Counted from the stretch's first letter, positions 24,006-32,493 are shown. The stretch is DNA of 42,925 bases from Nonomuraea cavernae (GCF_014646355.1 NZ_BMNH01000046.1:1-42925); one strand, 5' to 3'. Notes: a model not told the origin generated them from the sequence alone. A program made the numbers and translations.

Positions 24006-24674
24006 GTGACGGTGAGGGTCCTCGTCGTCGAGGACTTCGAGGTCCTCGCCCGCTCCATCGGCACCGGGCTGCGCCGCGAGGGCATGGCCGTCGACGTCGT
24101 CCTGGACGGGACCACCGCCCTCGACCGCCTGGCCGCCACCCGCTACGACGTGGTGATCCTCGACCGTGACCTGCCCGGCGTCCACGGGGACGAGATCTGC
24201 CGGCGACTGGCCCACGGCCGCTGTGAGACCCGCGTCCTGATGCTCACCGCCTCCGGCACGATCGAGGACCGCGTCGCCGGGCTCAGCCTCGGCGCCGACG
24301 ACTACCTGCCCAAGCCGTTCGCGTTCGCCGAACTGGTCGCCCGCGTCCGCGCCCTGGCCCGCCGTGCCACCCCGCCGCTACCGCCCACCCTCACATGCGG
24401 GGACATCACCCTCGATCCGGCCCGCCGTGCCGTGTACCGGGCCGGCCGGCGCCTTGAGCTGAGCCCCAGGGAGTTCGCCCTGCTCGAATGCCTGCTCGCC
24501 GTACCCGGCGTGGTCATCTCCGCTGAGGAGCTCCTCGAACGCGTCTGGGACGAGGCCGCCGACCCCTTCAGCAGTGCCGTCAAGCACACCATGCACCGGT
24601 TACGGGCCAAGCTCGGCGACCCGCCCATGATCGAGACCATCCGCGAAGGCGGATACCGCATCGGACCGTCATGA
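24006..24674 (+). CDS. OmpR/PhoB-family response regulator
   Basis: A 222-residue regulator (VTVRVLVVEDFEVLARS). The receiver domain has the acidic pair Glu9/Asp10, phospho-acceptor Asp53 (VVILDRDLPG) and the conserved Lys in DDYLPKPFAF. The C-terminal winged helix has LSPREFALLECLLAVPG, VKHTMHRLRAKLGD and the terminal IETIREGGYRIGPS. I begin at the GTG at 24006; a second GTG lies two codons later at 24012, and residues upstream in the same frame look non-coding. The stop overlaps the kinase ATG (ATGA). Probable partner of the kinase that follows and regulator of the divergent permease. Confidence 0.9.
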   Translation: MTVRVLVVEDFEVLARSIGTGLRREGMAVDVVLDGTTALDRLAATRYDVVILDRDLPGVHGDEICRRLAHGRCETRVLMLTASGTIEDRVAGLSLGADDYLPKPFAFAELVARVRALARRATPPLPPTLTCGDITLDPARRAVYRAGRRLELSPREFALLECLLAVPGVVISAEELLERVWDEAADPFSSAVKHTMHRLRAKLGDPPMIETIREGGYRIGPS

Positions 24675-25783
24675 CCTCCCAGAAGCCCGCCAGGAGGTCC
24701 CTGCAGACGCGGCTCGCGCTCGCCTACGCGGCGGGCATCTACACCGCCGGGGTTCTGGTGCTGGTGTTCGTCGCCGTCCCGATCGCCAGCATCCAGGCGG
24801 CCACCCCCCAAGGCCGGTCCTCATCGAGCGCGATCACCGAAACGGGGCCCGGGATCAGCCTGCCCCTACTCCTCACGGGATCCGCCGTCGCCCTGGTGCT
24901 GCTGATTCCGGTCGCCCTGGCTCTCGGCTGGTTCGTCGCCGGCCGGTTCCTGCGGCCGCTGCGCGCCATCACCGCCACCGCCCAGATCATCTCCGCCGGA
25001 GACCTTCACCGGCGCCTCGACCTCGGCGAGCCCAGGGACGAGCTGACCGAGCTCGGCCACACGCTCGACGGCCTGTTCGCCCGCCTGCAAGCGTCCTTCG
25101 ACGCCCAACGCCACTTCGTCGCCAACGCCTCCCACGAGCTGCGCACCCCTCTCGCCGGCCTGCGCACCCTGCTTGAAGTCGCCCTCGCCGACCCCGACGC
25201 CGACACCGGCACCCTGCGCTCGGCCTGCCGGGAGGCCCTCGCGCTGGGCGGACACCAGGAGCGGCTCGTCGAAGCACTGCTCGCTCTGGCCACCAGCGAG
25301 CGCGGCGTCACCCGCTGGGACGCCCTCGACCTTGCCCACGTCGCCGAAGGAGTGCTCGCCTCCCGCCGCGACCGAGCAACGCGGAAAGGCATTGACCTCG
25401 CCGAACACCTGGCGCCCGCGGTGACGGCCGGAGACCCGGGACTGATCGAGAGCCTCGTCGCCAACCTCGTCGACAACGCCATCCGCCACAACCACGCGGA
25501 CGGGCACGTGAAGATCAGCACGCGGACCTCCGGCACGCGGGTGGCCCTCACGGTCACCAACAGCGGGCCGGTCGTCCCCGACGACCAGATCCAGCGGCTC
25601 TTCCACCCCTTCCAGAGACTGGCGCCCGAACGCCACGGCAGCCGCGACGGCTACGGACTCGGCCTCGCCATCGTCAACGCCGTCACGCACGCTCACCACG
25701 CCACCCTCACCACCAGCGCACGCCCCGAAGGAGGCCTGTCCATCACCGTGTGGTTCGCGGCCGGATCCCATGACCATTTCTGA
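24671..25783 (+). CDS. Sensor histidine kinase (HAMP, HisKA, HATPase)
   Basis: A 370-residue membrane kinase. TM1 is about 15-42 and TM2 about 64-90, with an outside loop of only about 22 residues. A HAMP linker (about 91-145) follows, then HisKA with FVANASHELRTPLAGLR (His155), then the ATPase domain with NLVDNAIRHN and GYGLGLAIVNAV. The layout is that of CutS/VanS-like actinobacterial kinases. The small outside loop suggests sensing at the membrane, for instance of envelope-active compounds; that is an inference. It is coupled to its response regulator by ATGA and ends facing the stressosome operon, which runs the other way. Confidence 0.9.
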   Translation: MTSQKPARRSLQTRLALAYAAGIYTAGVLVLVFVAVPIASIQAATPQGRSSSSAITETGPGISLPLLLTGSAVALVLLIPVALALGWFVAGRFLRPLRAITATAQIISAGDLHRRLDLGEPRDELTELGHTLDGLFARLQASFDAQRHFVANASHELRTPLAGLRTLLEVALADPDADTGTLRSACREALALGGHQERLVEALLALATSERGVTRWDALDLAHVAEGVLASRRDRATRKGIDLAEHLAPAVTAGDPGLIESLVANLVDNAIRHNHADGHVKISTRTSGTRVALTVTNSGPVVPDDQIQRLFHPFQRLAPERHGSRDGYGLGLAIVNAVTHAHHATLTTSARPEGGLSITVWFAAGSHDHF

Positions 25784-25828
25784 GGATCGCCGCCCTGGTC
25801 TCGTCGGCGGGCAGGTGTTCCCGGCCGG

Positions 25829-27415
25829 TCACCGGCGCCGGAAGAGCACCAGCGCGACATCGTCCTCCCGGGCGCCGAAGCTCTCGATGAGCCGGTCGGC
25901 GAACTCGTCCACGTCGTCCCCGATCGTCTCGGCGACCTTCCTGGCGATCTCGAGGCTCTCGTCGAGGTACTTGTCGCGGTCCTCGATGAGTCCGTCGGTG
26001 AACATCAGCACCGCTCCCCCCGGCGGCACGGTCACCTGGTCCACCCGGTAGACCTCCCCGGCCACGCCCAGCAGCAGGTTGCCGAGCTCGTGGTAGCGGG
26101 CCGTGCCGTCGGCGCCGACCAGCAGCGGCGGGATGTGACCGGCGTTGGCGACCAGGGTCTCCCCCGTCGCCGGATCGACGAGGGTCAGGCACACGGTGGC
26201 GGTCATGCGGGGGTGGTAGCGCCGCAGGACGTCGTTGAGCAGCGCCAGCGACCGGCCGAGATCGACCGAGTCGAGGAGCGAGGCCCGCAGCGCGTGGCGC
26301 AGCTCGGCCATCACGGTCGCGGCCAGCAGCGAGTGTCCCTGGACGTCGCCGACGCCGATCAGGACCTGCTCACCGAGCTCCAGCACCTCGTAGAAGTCGC
26401 CGCCCACCTCGACGTTGTCGAACGCCGGCTGGTAGCGCCAGCTGATGTCGAGCCCGGCCACCTCGGGCACGCGGGAGGGCAGCAGGCTGCGCTGGAGGGT
26501 GAGTGCGATCGCGTGCTCCTCGGCGTAGGCGCGCAGCGCCTCCACCGCGAGCGCCACGGCCTGACCGAGCTGCCGCAAGATGCTCAGCTCGTCCTCGTCG
26601 AGCTCGGAGTCCTGCTCCACGCCGAGGACGACCGCGGGCCGATTGGGCTTCGTGCGTGACATGACGGCCACGATGTCCTGGCGGGCCGGGGTGTCGGGCG
26701 CCACCTTGGACCAGTAGTCGTACGGGATGGTGAAGATCTGCGTGCCGGCCCGGTCGCCCAGCGCCAGCTCGGTCAGCCCCTCCAAAGCGGCGGGCGGCGC
26801 GCTCCTGGCCGTCGTGGCGCCGCCGGGCGGGTTGGCGGTGAACCTGCGGGGCCGGCCGTCGGGCAGCAGCGCCAGCGCCCCGGCGCGCCTGCCCAGGATC
26901 TTGCTGGTGCCCTCGACGGCGGTGGACAGCAGGTCGTCGAACGTCTCGGCGGCGTTCATCGCCAGCGTGAGCTCGGCGAGCGCGCCGAGTTTGCCGGCCA
27001 GGCGTTCGGCCCGCTGCCGCGCCCGGTAGTAGCGCAGCGTCGCCTCGACCGTCGCGGCGAACTCGTCCGGCTCGATGGGCTCGGCCAGGTAGGCGTCGGC
27101 GCCGCGGTGCAGCCCAAGCGCCCGGTCGGCGGTGGTGATCGCCGCTCCCGAGATCTGGATGACCGGGATCGAGGAGGAGGCGGGATCGCTCTTGATCTGC
27201 TCGCAGACCTCGTACCCGGAGATGTCCGGCAGGCGGACGTCCAGCACGACCAGGTCGGGGCGGATCTCCCTGACCTTCCGCAGTGCCTCCAGCCCGCCGG
27301 TCGCCTCAGCGACCTGGTGGCCGGCGCGCCGCAACCAGCTGGACAGGATGTAGAGCTTGGTCGGCGTGTCGTCCACGACGAGGACCCTCGCCTGTTTTTT
27401 CCCGCTTTCAGGCAT
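25829..27415 (-). CDS. REC-GAF-PP2C (SpoIIE/RsbU-type) phosphatase
   Basis: A 528-residue protein. The receiver domain at about 9-125 has phospho-acceptor Asp59 (LVVLDVRLPDISGYE), but the position of the conserved receiver Lys reads Ala (DAYLAEPIEPDEF), so its signalling may be altered. A GAF-like middle (about 145-290) and a SpoIIE-type PP2C domain (about 300-528) follow, with VGGDFYEVLELGEQ, GVGDVQGHSLLAA and MFTDGLIEDRD carrying the metal-binding aspartates. It should dephosphorylate a STAS-domain protein. GGGGAG supports the ATG at 27415, which overlaps the kinase gene by eight bases. Last gene of the stressosome operon. Confidence 0.88.
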   Translation of the reverse strand: MPESGKKQARVLVVDDTPTKLYILSSWLRRAGHQVAEATGGLEALRKVREIRPDLVVLDVRLPDISGYEVCEQIKSDPASSSIPVIQISGAAITTADRALGLHRGADAYLAEPIEPDEFAATVEATLRYYRARQRAERLAGKLGALAELTLAMNAAETFDDLLSTAVEGTSKILGRRAGALALLPDGRPRRFTANPPGGATTARSAPPAALEGLTELALGDRAGTQIFTIPYDYWSKVAPDTPARQDIVAVMSRTKPNRPAVVLGVEQDSELDEDELSILRQLGQAVALAVEALRAYAEEHAIALTLQRSLLPSRVPEVAGLDISWRYQPAFDNVEVGGDFYEVLELGEQVLIGVGDVQGHSLLAATVMAELRHALRASLLDSVDLGRSLALLNDVLRRYHPRMTATVCLTLVDPATGETLVANAGHIPPLLVGADGTARYHELGNLLLGVAGEVYRVDQVTVPPGGAVLMFTDGLIEDRDKYLDESLEIARKVAETIGDDVDEFADRLIESFGAREDDVALVLFRRR

Positions 27416-29087
27416 GATGGCTCCCCAACGCCTGCCGGATGGCACCCAGCAGCACGTCCCGGCGCAGGCCGGCTTTGAAGAGAACCGCGTCGGCGTGGTC
27501 CGGGTGGTGAGTGGAGGACGCCGCCGTGACGATGATCACGGGGATGTCGCGCAGCCGCGCGTCGTCGGCCATCCGCTGCCGGAGGGCCGCGCCGCCCAGG
27601 CCCGGCATCAGCAGGTCCAGGAGCGCGAGGTCGGGGGGCGCGGCGCCCATCGCCGCCAGCGCGGCCGCGCCGTCGGGCGCCTCGTCGATGTGGACGGCGA
27701 ACCCGGTGAGCATCCGGCGCAGCCCGGCGCGGAAGTTCTCGTCGTCGTCGGCGATGAGGATCCGGTTCACGACGGGGATGTCGTCCGGGGTGTGCGGAAG
27801 CCGGAGCGTCGCCGTGGTGCCCTGCCCCTGCGAGCTGGTCAGCACGAGGGAGCCGCCCATCGCCTCGGCCAGTCTGCGGGCGTACGGCAGGCCGAGCCCG
27901 GTGCCCTTGGCCCGCAGCTGCGCCGGACCCGGCACCTGGTAGAACTCCTCGAAGACGTGCGCGACGTGCTCGGCGGGGATGCCGATCCCGGTGTCGGTCA
28001 CGGTGAACACCATTTCGCTGGCCGCGGCGTCGTGGGCCACCCGCAGGGTGACCTCGCCGTCGTCGGTGAACTTCAGGCTGTTGGCCAGCAGATTGCGCAG
28101 GATCCTGATGAGCATCGCCTCGTCGGCGAGCATCGTCGGGGCCGGCTCCGGCACGTGCGCCGTCAGACTGACCCGCTCGGTGCCGGAGGTCGGCCACAGC
28201 GTCAGCCGCAGCCGCTCGATCAGCGCGACCAGGTCGACGGTGGTCGGCTGCGGGTCGAGCCGCCCGGCTTCGGCCTTGGCCAGGTCGAGCAGCTCGCTGA
28301 CCAGTGCCAGGAGGGTCTCCGCCGACGAGCCGATGAGGTCGATCTGGTGTGTCTGCTCGGTGCCCAGCGGCTCTCCGCCGGGGCCGGTCAGCAGGCGGAC
28401 CAGGCCGATGATCGAGTTGAGCGGGGTGCGCAGCTCGTGACTGACCGTGGCCCAGAACCGGTTCTTGGCCTCGCCCGCCTCGCGCAGCTGCAGCGACTTC
28501 TCGTCCAGCTCGGCGTAGAGCGCGACGACCCCGCGGTTGGTCTCCTCCAGCTCGGCCGACAGCTGGTTGTACAGCGCCATGACCCCCTGGTTGGTCTCCT
28601 CCAGCTCGGCGTTGAGCTGCTGGACCTCTTCCAGGGTCGTGGCCAGCTCACGGTTCTGCTGACGTAGCTCCTCCAGCGCGCTCGTGGGTGTCAGCGCGTC
28701 GATCCGGGCGCGGATCTGACCGACCGGAAGCGCCGGCGGCCCCGACGTGAGCCGCTTACGCATGATCACCTGGCCGGGGCGGTCCACCTCGACCGCGTCC
28801 ATGAGTCGTCCCGCCATCACCATGCCGTCGGAGGACGAGTGGCCGTCCCCGGTCAGGAAGCTCAGCGAGACCACGAGGTCGTCCCCGTCGAGCAGGAAGG
28901 CGACGCCGACATCGGCGTGGCCCTCGATCACGATCTCGCGCCCCACCTCGCTCAGCGCCGTCGCCACCCGGATCTGGTCCTGCTCGGACATGCCGGAGGC
29001 CGCGGCGACCTCGCGTCCCATCCTGCGCATGGCGAAGACGTCCTGATCGTTCCTGACGCTGATCCTGGCCAGCTGCGTGGCGCTCAC
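27408..29087 (-). CDS. Hybrid histidine kinase with N-terminal RsbT-like domain
   Basis: A 559-residue protein. Residues 1-113 resemble the RsbT/RsbW ATPase fold (VRNDQDVFAMRRMGREVAAA, DQIRVATALSEVGREI), but the N-box asparagine is not visible, so this part is probably not active. A coiled coil follows at about 137-208 containing a duplicated AELEETNxGVxALY segment. HisKA has RFWATVSHELRTPLNSIIG (His217), and the ATPase domain has NLLANSLKFTDDG and GTGLGLPYARRLAEAM. A C-terminal receiver (about 435-555) has LALLDLLMPGLGG. No transmembrane segment: a cytoplasmic kinase. The GTG start overlaps the stop of the gene before it. It likely receives its signal from the stressosome through its first domain. 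Confidence 0.87.
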   Translation of the reverse strand: MSATQLARISVRNDQDVFAMRRMGREVAAASGMSEQDQIRVATALSEVGREIVIEGHADVGVAFLLDGDDLVVSLSFLTGDGHSSSDGMVMAGRLMDAVEVDRPGQVIMRKRLTSGPPALPVGQIRARIDALTPTSALEELRQQNRELATTLEEVQQLNAELEETNQGVMALYNQLSAELEETNRGVVALYAELDEKSLQLREAGEAKNRFWATVSHELRTPLNSIIGLVRLLTGPGGEPLGTEQTHQIDLIGSSAETLLALVSELLDLAKAEAGRLDPQPTTVDLVALIERLRLTLWPTSGTERVSLTAHVPEPAPTMLADEAMLIRILRNLLANSLKFTDDGEVTLRVAHDAAASEMVFTVTDTGIGIPAEHVAHVFEEFYQVPGPAQLRAKGTGLGLPYARRLAEAMGGSLVLTSSQGQGTTATLRLPHTPDDIPVVNRILIADDDENFRAGLRRMLTGFAVHIDEAPDGAAALAAMGAAPPDLALLDLLMPGLGGAALRQRMADDARLRDIPVIIVTAASSTHHPDHADAVLFKAGLRRDVLLGAIRQALGSHHA

Positions 29088-30085
29088 GCGGTGCCCTTCA
29101 TGACGAGCACGCAGGCGTCGTCCCTGCGTGTCCCGGCGTCCCTGAGCAGCGTGGCGGCCACGACCGTCGGGGAGCGCGTGGTGAGCCCCGGGAAGGAGGA
29201 GACGTCCCACCGGTCGGTGAGCCCGTCGGAGTGCATCACGACCATGCTGTGCGGCGGCATGGTGTATTCGTACTCACGAAACGTCCTGCTCTGATGGCCG
29301 GCGATACCCGGGACGGAGATCATGCCCTGCCTGCCCTCCGCGTGCACGATCCAGCCCGAGATGTTGCCCAGCCCGGCGTAGCGGACCAGGCCGCTCCCGC
29401 GGTCGAGCCTGGCCACCGCCACGGCGCCGCCCCGGGTGCCGGCGAGCGCGCGGTGAACACGCTCCAGCAGGGCCACCGGCGGCAGATCGCTGTGCTCCTG
29501 GAAGACCCGCACCGCCTGCCGGGAGGCGCCCGCCGCCAGCTCCCCGTGGCCGAGCCCGTCGCACAGCATCGCGACCGCCGTGCCGGGGCTGTCCACGCAG
29601 GCGAACGCGTCGCCGGACACGCTCTCCTCGCCGATGGGCCGGGTCAGGCCGCTCACCCGGGAGGCGGGCGCCGGGTCCGCGCCGGCGGTGAAGCACATGC
29701 TGATCACCGTTCCGCGTCCGGGGACGGAGTAGACCTCGTGGAAGGAGGCCATCCGGGCGATGCCGCCGAGCCCGACCCCGAGGGTGCCCGTGGTGGAGTA
29801 GCCGTCGCGCAGGGCGCGGGTGAAGTCGCGGATGCCCGGTCCCCTGTCCAGGGCGATGACCTCGACGGCCGTCGTCGGCCCCGGGAGAGCCCGGATCAGC
29901 ATCATCCCCTCTGTGGCGTGCTTGACCAGGTTGGAGGCCGCCTCGCTGACCGCGAGCGCCACCCTTCCCCGGTCGTGCTCGCCGAAGCCGGCCGCCTCGG
30001 CGAGCGCCGCGGCGGCGCGGCGGACGGCTCCGATGGCGCTCGCGTCCTCGATCCGGACCCAGGCCTCGTCTCTGGACCGGATCAC
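29084..30085 (-). CDS. ATPase-PP2C fusion protein (RsbX-like phosphatase)
   Basis: A 333-residue protein with two parts. An RsbT/RsbW-like ATPase (about 1-130) has an N box (ALAVSEAASNLVKHAT) and DRGPGIRDF. A short PP2C domain (about 140-333) has AMLCDGLGHGELAAGA, RYAGLGNISGWIV and VMHSDGLTDRW. In stressosome loci the RsbX-type phosphatase resets RsbR and RsbS by removing phosphate. The GTG at 30085 overlaps the RsbT stop by four bases, in keeping with the rest of the operon; another GTG at 30094 is possible. Fusion of a kinase-like and a phosphatase domain could make it bifunctional. Confidence 0.85.
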   Translation of the reverse strand: MIRSRDEAWVRIEDASAIGAVRRAAAALAEAAGFGEHDRGRVALAVSEAASNLVKHATEGMMLIRALPGPTTAVEVIALDRGPGIRDFTRALRDGYSTTGTLGVGLGGIARMASFHEVYSVPGRGTVISMCFTAGADPAPASRVSGLTRPIGEESVSGDAFACVDSPGTAVAMLCDGLGHGELAAGASRQAVRVFQEHSDLPPVALLERVHRALAGTRGGAVAVARLDRGSGLVRYAGLGNISGWIVHAEGRQGMISVPGIAGHQSRTFREYEYTMPPHSMVVMHSDGLTDRWDVSSFPGLTTRSPTVVAATLLRDAGTRRDDACVLVMKGTA

Positions 30086-30483
30086 CTGGCCCACTTGACC
30101 ACCGTCACCCGGGTGCCCTTGCCGGGTTCGGAGTCCAGGTCGAACTCGTCCACGAGGCGACGGGAGCCGCTCAGGCCCAGCCCGAGGCCGCCCCCGGTCG
30201 TCCACCCGTCGGTGAGCGCCAGCTCCAGATCGGGGATGCCGGGGCCCTCGTCGGCGAAGGTGAGCCGGAGCCCGCCGCGCGCGCCGTTGCCGACGACCTC
30301 GATCCGCACCCGGCCACCCCCGGCGTACACCAGGGTGTTGCGGGCCAGTTCGCTGGCGGCGGTCACCACCTTCGTCTGGTCGACCAGGGACAGGCCGACC
30401 TGCTGGGCGCTGGTGCGCACGCGCTGGCGCACCAGGACCACGTCGCTGTTGGCGGCGATGGGCAGCTCGATGGCGTCCGTCAC
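30082..30483 (-). CDS. rsbT: Stressosome switch kinase RsbT
   Basis: A 133-residue GHKL-type serine/threonine kinase. The N box is VTAASELARNTLVYAG (Asn49), followed by ADEGPGIPDL and the lid GGGLGLGLSGSRRLVDEF. RsbT phosphorylates RsbR and RsbS in the stressosome, is then released, and in Bacillus activates the phosphatase RsbU. The order after rsbR and rsbS and the family-typical length make the call firm. GTG start at 30483, overlapping the rsbS stop by four bases. Possible release targets here are the two phosphatases and the RsbT-like part of the kinase in the same operon. Confidence 0.92.
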   Translation of the reverse strand: MTDAIELPIAANSDVVLVRQRVRTSAQQVGLSLVDQTKVVTAASELARNTLVYAGGGRVRIEVVGNGARGGLRLTFADEGPGIPDLELALTDGWTTGGGLGLGLSGSRRLVDEFDLDSEPGKGTRVTVVKWAR

Positions 30484-30860
30484 CTCGGCACCGCGACCGC
30501 CCTGGCGTTGTCGCGGTCTTCGAGCAGCGCGACGCCCTTCTCGAGATTGAGCGCCGTGCGGACGCCGCCGAGTGACAGACCGAGCTCCACGAGCGTGATC
30601 GCGACCGCGGGGCGCATGCCCACGACGATCGTCTCGGCGTCGAGCACGCGCGAGATGGAGGCGATGGTGGCCAGCATGCGGCCGATGAAGGAGTCGACGA
30701 TCTCCACGGCGGAGATGTCGATGATCACGCCGCGAGCGCCGCTTTCGACGACCGCGTCGGCCAGGTCCTCCTGAAGCGCCAGAACGCCCTGGTCCTGCAG
30801 GTCGATCTGAATGGAGACGATGAGGACGTCGCCGAGTTTGAGGATGGGTACGCGCTCCAT
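30480..30860 (-). CDS. rsbS: Stressosome STAS protein RsbS
   Basis: A 126-residue single STAS domain (MERVPILKLGDVLIVSIQID). The segment VEIVDSFIGRMLATIA carries Ser57, at the place of the RsbT-phosphorylated Ser59 of Bacillus RsbS. RsbS builds the stressosome core with RsbR and holds RsbT until phosphorylated. The extra tail DRDNARAVAVPR is short. The ATG at 30860 overlaps the rsbR stop by one base. Order and spacing match classic rsbR-rsbS-rsbT modules. Confidence 0.92.
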   Translation of the reverse strand: MERVPILKLGDVLIVSIQIDLQDQGVLALQEDLADAVVESGARGVIIDISAVEIVDSFIGRMLATIASISRVLDAETIVVGMRPAVAITLVELGLSLGGVRTALNLEKGVALLEDRDNARAVAVPR

Positions 30861-31723
30861 CAGGCCCGCTCCGTCGCCACGACGACGCGCTTGCTCGCTC
30901 CCTGCGTCAGCTGCACGCCGCTCTGCCGCAGCGCGTGCGCCAGGGCGTCGGACAGCGAGGACTTGGTGACGATGTCGCCGAACTCGATGCCCAGGGTGAC
31001 GATGGTGTGGGCGATCTGCGGGCGGATGCCGGAGACGACGCACTCCGCGCCCATCAGCCGCGCGGCCGCCACGGTCTTGAGCAGGTGCTGGGCCACCTGG
31101 GTGTCGACCGCCGGCACCCCGGTGATGTCGATCACAGCGTGCTCGGAGCCTGTCTCGACCAGCGCCTGGAGCAGCTTCTCCATGACCACCTGCGTGCGGG
31201 CGGAGTCGAGCGTGCCCACCAGGGGCACCGCGAGGATGCCCTCCCAGAGCTTGACCACCGGCGTGGACAGCTCCAGCAACTGCTCGGACTGGTCCGTGAT
31301 GATCTTCTCGCGTGCGGTGACGTAGGTCTCGAACGTGTAGAGCGCCAGGTCGTCGACGAACTTGGAGAACCAGATGTAGCCGCGCAGGGCAGCGGTCTCC
31401 TCGCTGGCCTCGATGGTCTCGTACACCGCCTCCTTGACGCTGAGCACCAGGACGGCGGTGTCGGACGGAGTGAACCCCTCTCGCGCCTGGATGCGGGACA
31501 GCTCGGCCAGCAGGCCGCGCAGGTCGGTGGAGTCGTCTCCCTCGGACAGCGACCTCAGCATGGCCTGGTAGATCTCGCGCATCCGCCCGCCCAGGACTCC
31601 GTGGTCAGCGCGGCCCCCGGCGGCCGCTCCGGCGATGTCCAGCCAGCGCTTGAGGATGCGTTCTTCCTGCTCCCTCAGGAGCGTTTCGATGCGGAGCCGA
31701 TCGGCGTCTCCGTGGACGGTCAA
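30860..31723 (-). CDS. rsbR: Stressosome sensor protein RsbR
   Basis: A 287-residue protein. The N-terminal helical domain (about 1-150) has the look of the RsbR_N non-heme globin turret (TLLREQEERILKRWLDIAG, YIWFSKFVDDLALYTFETYV). The C-terminal STAS domain (about 165-280) has VIDITGVPAVDTQVAQHLLK, which retains the Thr corresponding to the first RsbT target, and AECVVSGIRPQIAHTIV. The N-terminal part senses stress and the STAS part forms the core. The start is TTG at 31723 with GGGAGC upstream; no ATG is available near the expected N-terminus. First gene of a six-gene operon with almost no spacing. Confidence 0.88.
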   Translation of the reverse strand: MTVHGDADRLRIETLLREQEERILKRWLDIAGAAAGGRADHGVLGGRMREIYQAMLRSLSEGDDSTDLRGLLAELSRIQAREGFTPSDTAVLVLSVKEAVYETIEASEETAALRGYIWFSKFVDDLALYTFETYVTAREKIITDQSEQLLELSTPVVKLWEGILAVPLVGTLDSARTQVVMEKLLQALVETGSEHAVIDITGVPAVDTQVAQHLLKTVAAARLMGAECVVSGIRPQIAHTIVTLGIEFGDIVTKSSLSDALAHALRQSGVQLTQGASKRVVVATERA

Positions 31724-31864
31724 AATGTGCTCCCATGGGGTGCTTGTCTCAGGTGAACGCCAGAAAGGCTACCCGGCTTTCCGCCCTGGCTCTATGTGAT
31801 GAACGCAGCGGACGCGGCCGCATCCCTCCGATCGGCCGGTGCCGTAGGCCATCGCGCGCCGGAC

Positions 31865-31888
31865 GTTTACCCCACGATGGCTGGGTAG
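31865..31888 (+). promoter_or_regulatory. SigB-type promoter before PRC-barrel gene
   Basis: GTTTAC (31865-31870), 12 bases, then GGGTAG (31883-31888) is a near-perfect match to the general-stress sigma factor consensus GTTT...GGGTA. It points to the PRC-barrel gene 44 bases on. No similar pair was found facing the rsbR gene in the remaining part of 31724-31931. Confidence 0.75.
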
Positions 31889-31931
31889 CCGGAACCCTGT
31901 CACACCATCGACGACAGGGAGCAAACCCCAT

Positions 31932-32282
31932 ATGACTCAGCCGTGGAGCTACCGCGAAGGCGTCCTCTCCGACACCAGCGTGAGCCTGATCGGATTCGAC
32001 GTCGAAGCCGTCGACGGGAAGATCGGATCGGTCGACGAGGAGAGCAACGCCGTCGGCGACAGCTACCTGGTCGTCGACACCGGTTTCTGGATCTTCGGCA
32101 AGAAGGTCATCCTGCCGGCCAGCACCGTGACCGAGGTCGACCCCCAGAACAAGAAGGTCTTCCTGGCCCGTACCAAGGAAGAGATCAAGGAAGCGCCCGA
32201 GTTCGACGAGGCCACCCACAAGGACCCGGGCTACCGCCAGCAGGTCGGCGACTACTACGGTCGCTACCCCGACCTGCCCTGA
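31932..32282 (+). CDS. PRC-barrel domain stress protein
   Basis: A 116-residue soluble protein. The PRC-barrel at about 15-85 reads VSLIGFDVEAVDGKIGSVDE, then SYLVVDTGFWIFGKKVILP and VTEVDPQNKKVFLART. It ends in an acidic-aromatic tail (DPGYRQQVGDYYGRYPDLP). Such short PRC-barrel proteins are common in actinomycete stress regulons, and their function is unknown. The SigB-type promoter immediately upstream and the divergent stressosome operon both point to general stress. It is followed by a very strong hairpin terminator. Confidence 0.87.
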   Translation: MTQPWSYREGVLSDTSVSLIGFDVEAVDGKIGSVDEESNAVGDSYLVVDTGFWIFGKKVILPASTVTEVDPQNKKVFLARTKEEIKEAPEFDEATHKDPGYRQQVGDYYGRYPDLP

Positions 32283-32298
32283 CCCTCAGCGGTTGGAT

Positions 32299-32338
32299 CG
32301 TGTGGGCTCCTCCCGGTTCTCCGGGAGGAGCCCACACG
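32299..32338 (+). terminator. Strong hairpin terminator after PRC-barrel gene
   Basis: An 18-base-pair perfect stem (32299-32316 with 32321-32338) closes a TTCT loop. It starts 17 bases after the stop codon. A short TTT follows. The stem is long enough to act on both strands. Confidence 0.88.
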
Positions 32339-32493
32339 CGTTTCCCCTCGGCGCAGGTGACCGGACCGATCAGGAATCGAGAAGCGCCGGTCACCGTGCC
32401 GCGTCTAGCCTGGCTGTCTGACGCCACCTGCCGGCGCCCCGCGTGGCCGGCCGGGGCCCAGAGGCTCTACGAATCGACGGCATGAAAAGCAGT

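Noticed and set aside
25784..25828. Terminator between the convergent kinase and phosphatase genes
   Set aside because: The short GC-rich gap has only weak self-complementarity, within the normal background of this genome.
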